DNA from: Rubrivivax sp.
GTDB lineage: Bacteria > Pseudomonadota > Gammaproteobacteria > Burkholderiales > Burkholderiaceae_C
Direction: 5' to 3'
NCBI GenBank assembly: GCA_021300575.1
Contig: JAJTDM010000036.1
Coordinates: 25,853-59,584, forward strand
DNA: 33,732 bases
Shown: piece after piece, positions 30,841-33,732 of the stretch
Layout of the letters: every line of letters begins with the position of its first letter
How positions within the stretch are numbered: the first letter of the stretch is position 1
Program-made: the position numbers and the translations under genes
The notes under the pieces: model-generated
Databases searched by the model: none
Seen by the model: only the letters and a program-made list of their open reading frames with translations
What the model was told of the DNA's origin: nothing

Positions 30841-31724
30841 CGTCCCTGACCATCTTTTCCCCTTCCGGCGTCGTGGCGCGCCCACCACAGCTGCGCGTGG
30901 CTGCCCGACGTTTGTCAGCCTTGGGCTTCGGCGTCCAGGTGGACGAGGCAGCCACCGCGCGCCATCAGCGCTTTGCCGGCGCTGACGAGGTGCGTCTGGC
31001 CGCCATCCACCGCGTGGCGGAGGCTGCGCCGTCCGTGGCCATGGCCAGCCGCGGGGGCTATGGGCTCAGCCGCTTGCTGGACGGCCTGAACTGGCCACTG
31101 CTGGCGCGCAGTGTGGAGCGGGGCACGCGTTGGGTGGGCTACAGCGACTTCACCGCACTGCATCTGGGGCTGCTGGCTCACGCCAAGTCCCCCAGCTGGG
31201 CCGGACCCACAGCGCTGGACGCCTTCGGTGGTGAAGTGGTGGACGATGTCACCGAGGGCTGTTTCGCCGAGGCCATGAGCGGCGAGCTGGAGGCCCTGGG
31301 CTTCCGCACCGAGGCGGGCTTGGACGGGCTGGAGGTGCGCGGCATGCTCTGGGGCGGCAACCTCACCATGGTGTGCTCCCTGCTGGGCACGCGCCACTTT
31401 CCGAAGGTCAAGGGTGGCGTGCTGTTCCTGGAAGACGTCAACGAGCACCCTTATCGGGTGGAGCGCAACCTGCTGCAGTTGCAACAGGCTGGGGTGCTGG
31501 ACGCGCAGAAGGCGGTGTTGCTGGGCGCTTTCACCGCTTGGAAGCCCTCGGTGCTGGACCGCGGTTACAAGCTGAATTCTGCCGTGGCGGCACTCAGGGC
31601 CCGGGCGAAAGTCCCCATCCTGTCGGGTCTGCCCTTCGGCCATGTGGCCACCCAGGTCAGCCTGCCCGTGGGGCGGCGGGTGACCCTGGCGGTGCAGGGT
31701 CGCGATGCCTTCGTAGGGTGGTGA
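30837..31724 (+). CDS. ldcA: LD-carboxypeptidase (peptidase family S66)
   Basis: This 295-residue cytoplasmic enzyme releases the terminal D-Ala from recycled muropeptide tetrapeptides. S66 features are RGGYGLSRLLDGLNW, the nucleophile Ser in VGYSDFTALHLG, GGNLTMVCSLLGT, the Glu in FLEDVNEHPYRVERNL, and the His in GLPFGHV. Start ATG 30,837 overlaps tadA by four bases, continuing the operon. All triad residues are present and the length is normal. Confidence 0.93.
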   Translation: MTSLTIFSPSGVVARPPQLRVAARRLSALGFGVQVDEAATARHQRFAGADEVRLAAIHRVAEAAPSVAMASRGGYGLSRLLDGLNWPLLARSVERGTRWVGYSDFTALHLGLLAHAKSPSWAGPTALDAFGGEVVDDVTEGCFAEAMSGELEALGFRTEAGLDGLEVRGMLWGGNLTMVCSLLGTRHFPKVKGGVLFLEDVNEHPYRVERNLLQLQQAGVLDAQKAVLLGAFTAWKPSVLDRGYKLNSAVAALRARAKVPILSGLPFGHVATQVSLPVGRRVTLAVQGRDAFVGW

Positions 31725-31734
31725 GACAAGCCCG

Positions 31735-31762
31735 GCTGCCGGTACCTCCTGGCAACGGCAGC
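31735..31762. terminator. Possible bidirectional terminator between ldcA and SDR
   Basis: GCTGCCG (31,735-31,741) and CGGCAGC (31,756-31,762) are exact complements with a 14-base loop, in the 62-base gap between two convergent genes. No T-tract is seen, so the call rests on position and stem. Confidence 0.35.
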
Positions 31763-31786
31763 GCTGGTCTTCGGACCCTCAGGCCG

Positions 31787-32545
31787 TCACTTCGGCGCCA
31801 GGCGAATGGCGCCGTCCAACCGGATCACCTCGCCGTTGAGCATGTCGTTCTCGATGATGTGCTTCACCAGCTTGGCGTAGTCCTGCGGCGTGCCCAGGCG
31901 GCTGGGGAAGGGCACGCTGGCGGCCAGGGCGTCCTGCACTTCCTGGGGCATGCCGAACAGCATGGGCGTGCCGAAGATGCCGGGGGCGATGGTCATGTTG
32001 CGGATGCCATTGCGTGCCAGGTCGCGCGCGATCGGCAGGGTCATGCCCACCACGCCGCCCTTGCTGGCAGAGTACGCAGCCTGGCCGATCTGGCCGTCAT
32101 AGGCGGCTACGCTGGCTGTGGAGATCATCACGCCTCGCTCGCCCGTGGGCTCAGGCGTGTTCTTGCACATCGCCTCGGCTGCGAGGCGGATCATGTTGAA
32201 AGTGCCGATCAGGTTGACGCTGATGGTCTTGCTGAAGTTGGCCAGCGGGTGCGCGCCGTCCTTGCCCACGGTCTTGATGGCCGGGGCGATGCCTGCGCAG
32301 TTCACCAGGCCCATGAGCTTGCCAGCAGCGGTGGCGGCTGCCACGGCCGCCTGCCCGTCCACCTCCTGGCTGACATCGCACTTGACGAAAACGCCACCCA
32401 CCTCGGCGGCCAGGGCCTGGCCCTTTTCAACCTGCAGGTCGGCGATGACGACCTTGGCGCCCTGGTCAGCCAGCATGCGCACGGTACCTTCGCCGAGGCC
32501 TGACGCGCCACCGGTGACGATGAAGACCTTGCCTGAGATGTCCAT
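31787..32545 (-). CDS. SDR dehydrogenase, 3-hydroxyacyl-CoA dehydrogenase type
   Basis: This 252-residue short-chain dehydrogenase has the cofactor motif [10 protein letters not shown] (11-20), Asp36 in VVIADLQ favouring [11 protein letters not shown], and the catalytic Ser in [20 protein letters not shown] with Tyr and Lys in AYSASKGG. The sequence is close to the type 10 17-beta-HSD/3-hydroxy-2-methylbutyryl-CoA dehydrogenase group, including [11 protein letters not shown]. It should oxidise 3-hydroxyacyl-CoA in fatty acid or isoleucine breakdown. It lies downstream of adk on the same strand, separated by a hairpin. Confidence 0.9.
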   Translation of the reverse strand: MDISGKVFIVTGGASGLGEGTVRMLADQGAKVVIADLQVEKGQALAAEVGGVFVKCDVSQEVDGQAAVAAATAAGKLMGLVNCAGIAPAIKTVGKDGAHPLANFSKTISVNLIGTFNMIRLAAEAMCKNTPEPTGERGVMISTASVAAYDGQIGQAAYSASKGGVVGMTLPIARDLARNGIRNMTIAPGIFGTPMLFGMPQEVQDALAASVPFPSRLGTPQDYAKLVKHIIENDMLNGEVIRLDGAIRLAPK

Positions 32546-32601
32546 GAGGAGAGTTCCTTTCTTGAGTGATGCAGGGTAGTGGGAGCAATCTTTCCGTGAG
32601 A

Positions 32602-32621
32602 AAGCCGCCCGTGGGCGGCTT
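32602..32621 (-). terminator. Hairpin after adk
   Basis: AAGCCGCCC (32,602-32,610) and GGGCGGCTT (32,613-32,621) form a perfect 9-bp stem 20 bases after the adk stop. The minus-strand downstream sequence starts TCTCACGG, with no real T-run, so termination may be partial. Confidence 0.55.
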
Positions 32622-32641
32622 GGGCAGTGGAGCCGAGGAAC

Positions 32642-33358
<717 letters not shown>

Positions 33359-33446
33359 TCATTCGTGACTGTCATGGATGCAGGGCAATGCGTCGACTTG
33401 CCCTGCGGGCAGGTTACCACGCAAGACCTTCCTGGAACTTTCAGCG

Positions 33447-33732
33447 TCAGGGCCTGGAGGGTCTGCTCAGAACGGCGCGCACGCGCGCCAGGTCTTCAGG
33501 GGTATCCACGCCCGTACTCGGTGCCGTGTCTGTGATGTGCACTGCGATACGCTCGCCGTGCCACAGCACCCGCAACTGTTCCAGCGCCTCGGTGCGTTCG
33601 ATGGGCGCTTGTGGCAGGGTCGGGAAGCGGCGCAGAAAGCCCGCGCGGTAGGCGTAAAGCCCCAGATGGCGCAGCGGGACCGGGTCACGGGGCAACATGC
33701 CAGGGGTGCCGTCGCGGTGAAAGGGTACCGAG
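33447..33732 (-). CDS. kdsB: CMP-Kdo synthetase (C-terminal part, cut by window edge)
   Basis: The last 95 or so residues of 3-deoxy-manno-octulosonate cytidylyltransferase are visible, continuing past the window edge. [37 protein letters not shown] and [15 protein letters not shown] are family signatures. The enzyme activates Kdo for lipopolysaccharide core synthesis, indicating a Gram-negative host. The gap to adk (33,296-33,446) shows no gene. Confidence 0.93.
   Translation of the reverse strand, partial: SVPFHRDGTPGMLPRDPVPLRHLGLYAYRAGFLRRFPTLPQAPIERTEALEQLRVLWHGERIAVHITDTAPSTGVDTPEDLARVRAVLSRPSRP

Overview
The window is high-GC DNA that reads as a member of the Burkholderiales, probably Comamonadaceae. 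The lineage call rests on inference: the right edge carries the housekeeping set kdsB-adk-SDR on the minus strand and DUF3237-tadA-ldcA on the plus strand, with protein sequences of betaproteobacterial character. About 29.6 kb to the left of this core is accessory DNA. It appears to consist of at least two elements stacked in tandem at one chromosomal attachment site, the 3' end of guaA.

Region A (1-10,898) is the right-hand part of an integrative conjugative element (ICE). It holds a TraI-like protein that lacks the expected HD residues, the coupling protein TraD and a TIGR03747-type membrane protein. The secretion genes that normally follow are absent, and a defence/toxin block takes their place: a canonical AbiEi/AbiEii type IV toxin-antitoxin pair, a conserved protein of unknown function, an ABC/AAA15-type ATPase, and a second nucleotidyltransferase pair preceded by a perfect inverted-repeat operator. 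The region ends in a 178-bp sequence whose last 12 bases read as the GuaA C-terminus (Glu-Trp-Glu-stop).

Region B (10,899-29,790) ends in a second, about 94% identical copy of that 178-bp sequence. This copy is followed five bases later by the chromosomal gene DUF3237. Region B carries an ion/osmolyte operon on the minus strand: MarR regulator, small membrane protein, CLC chloride transporter, fused glucosyl-3-phosphoglycerate synthase/HAD phosphatase, sodium:solute symporter and Gfo/Idh/MocA oxidoreductase. A sodium/calcium antiporter diverges from it. Then come a cluster of helically spaced GATACCGTCA repeats, an IS30 insertion inside a broken higBA locus, and a catabolic operon (aminotransferase, tctCBA tripartite transporter, amidase) with a divergent MarR regulator. 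A frameshifted transposase remnant lies just before the right end. No integrase gene is visible in region B.

Region C (29,791-33,732) is the chromosome: DUF3237, tadA and ldcA with overlapping or near-overlapping reading frames, apparently the continuation of a guaA operon, then convergent SDR, adk and the C-terminal part of kdsB.

The most interesting candidates are the guaA tandem accretion, the fused glucosylglycerate-type synthase in a chloride/sodium operon with a duplicated operator, the GATACCGTCA array, and the second nucleotidyltransferase module. All statements come from reading sequence and recalled family motifs; no database search was run.
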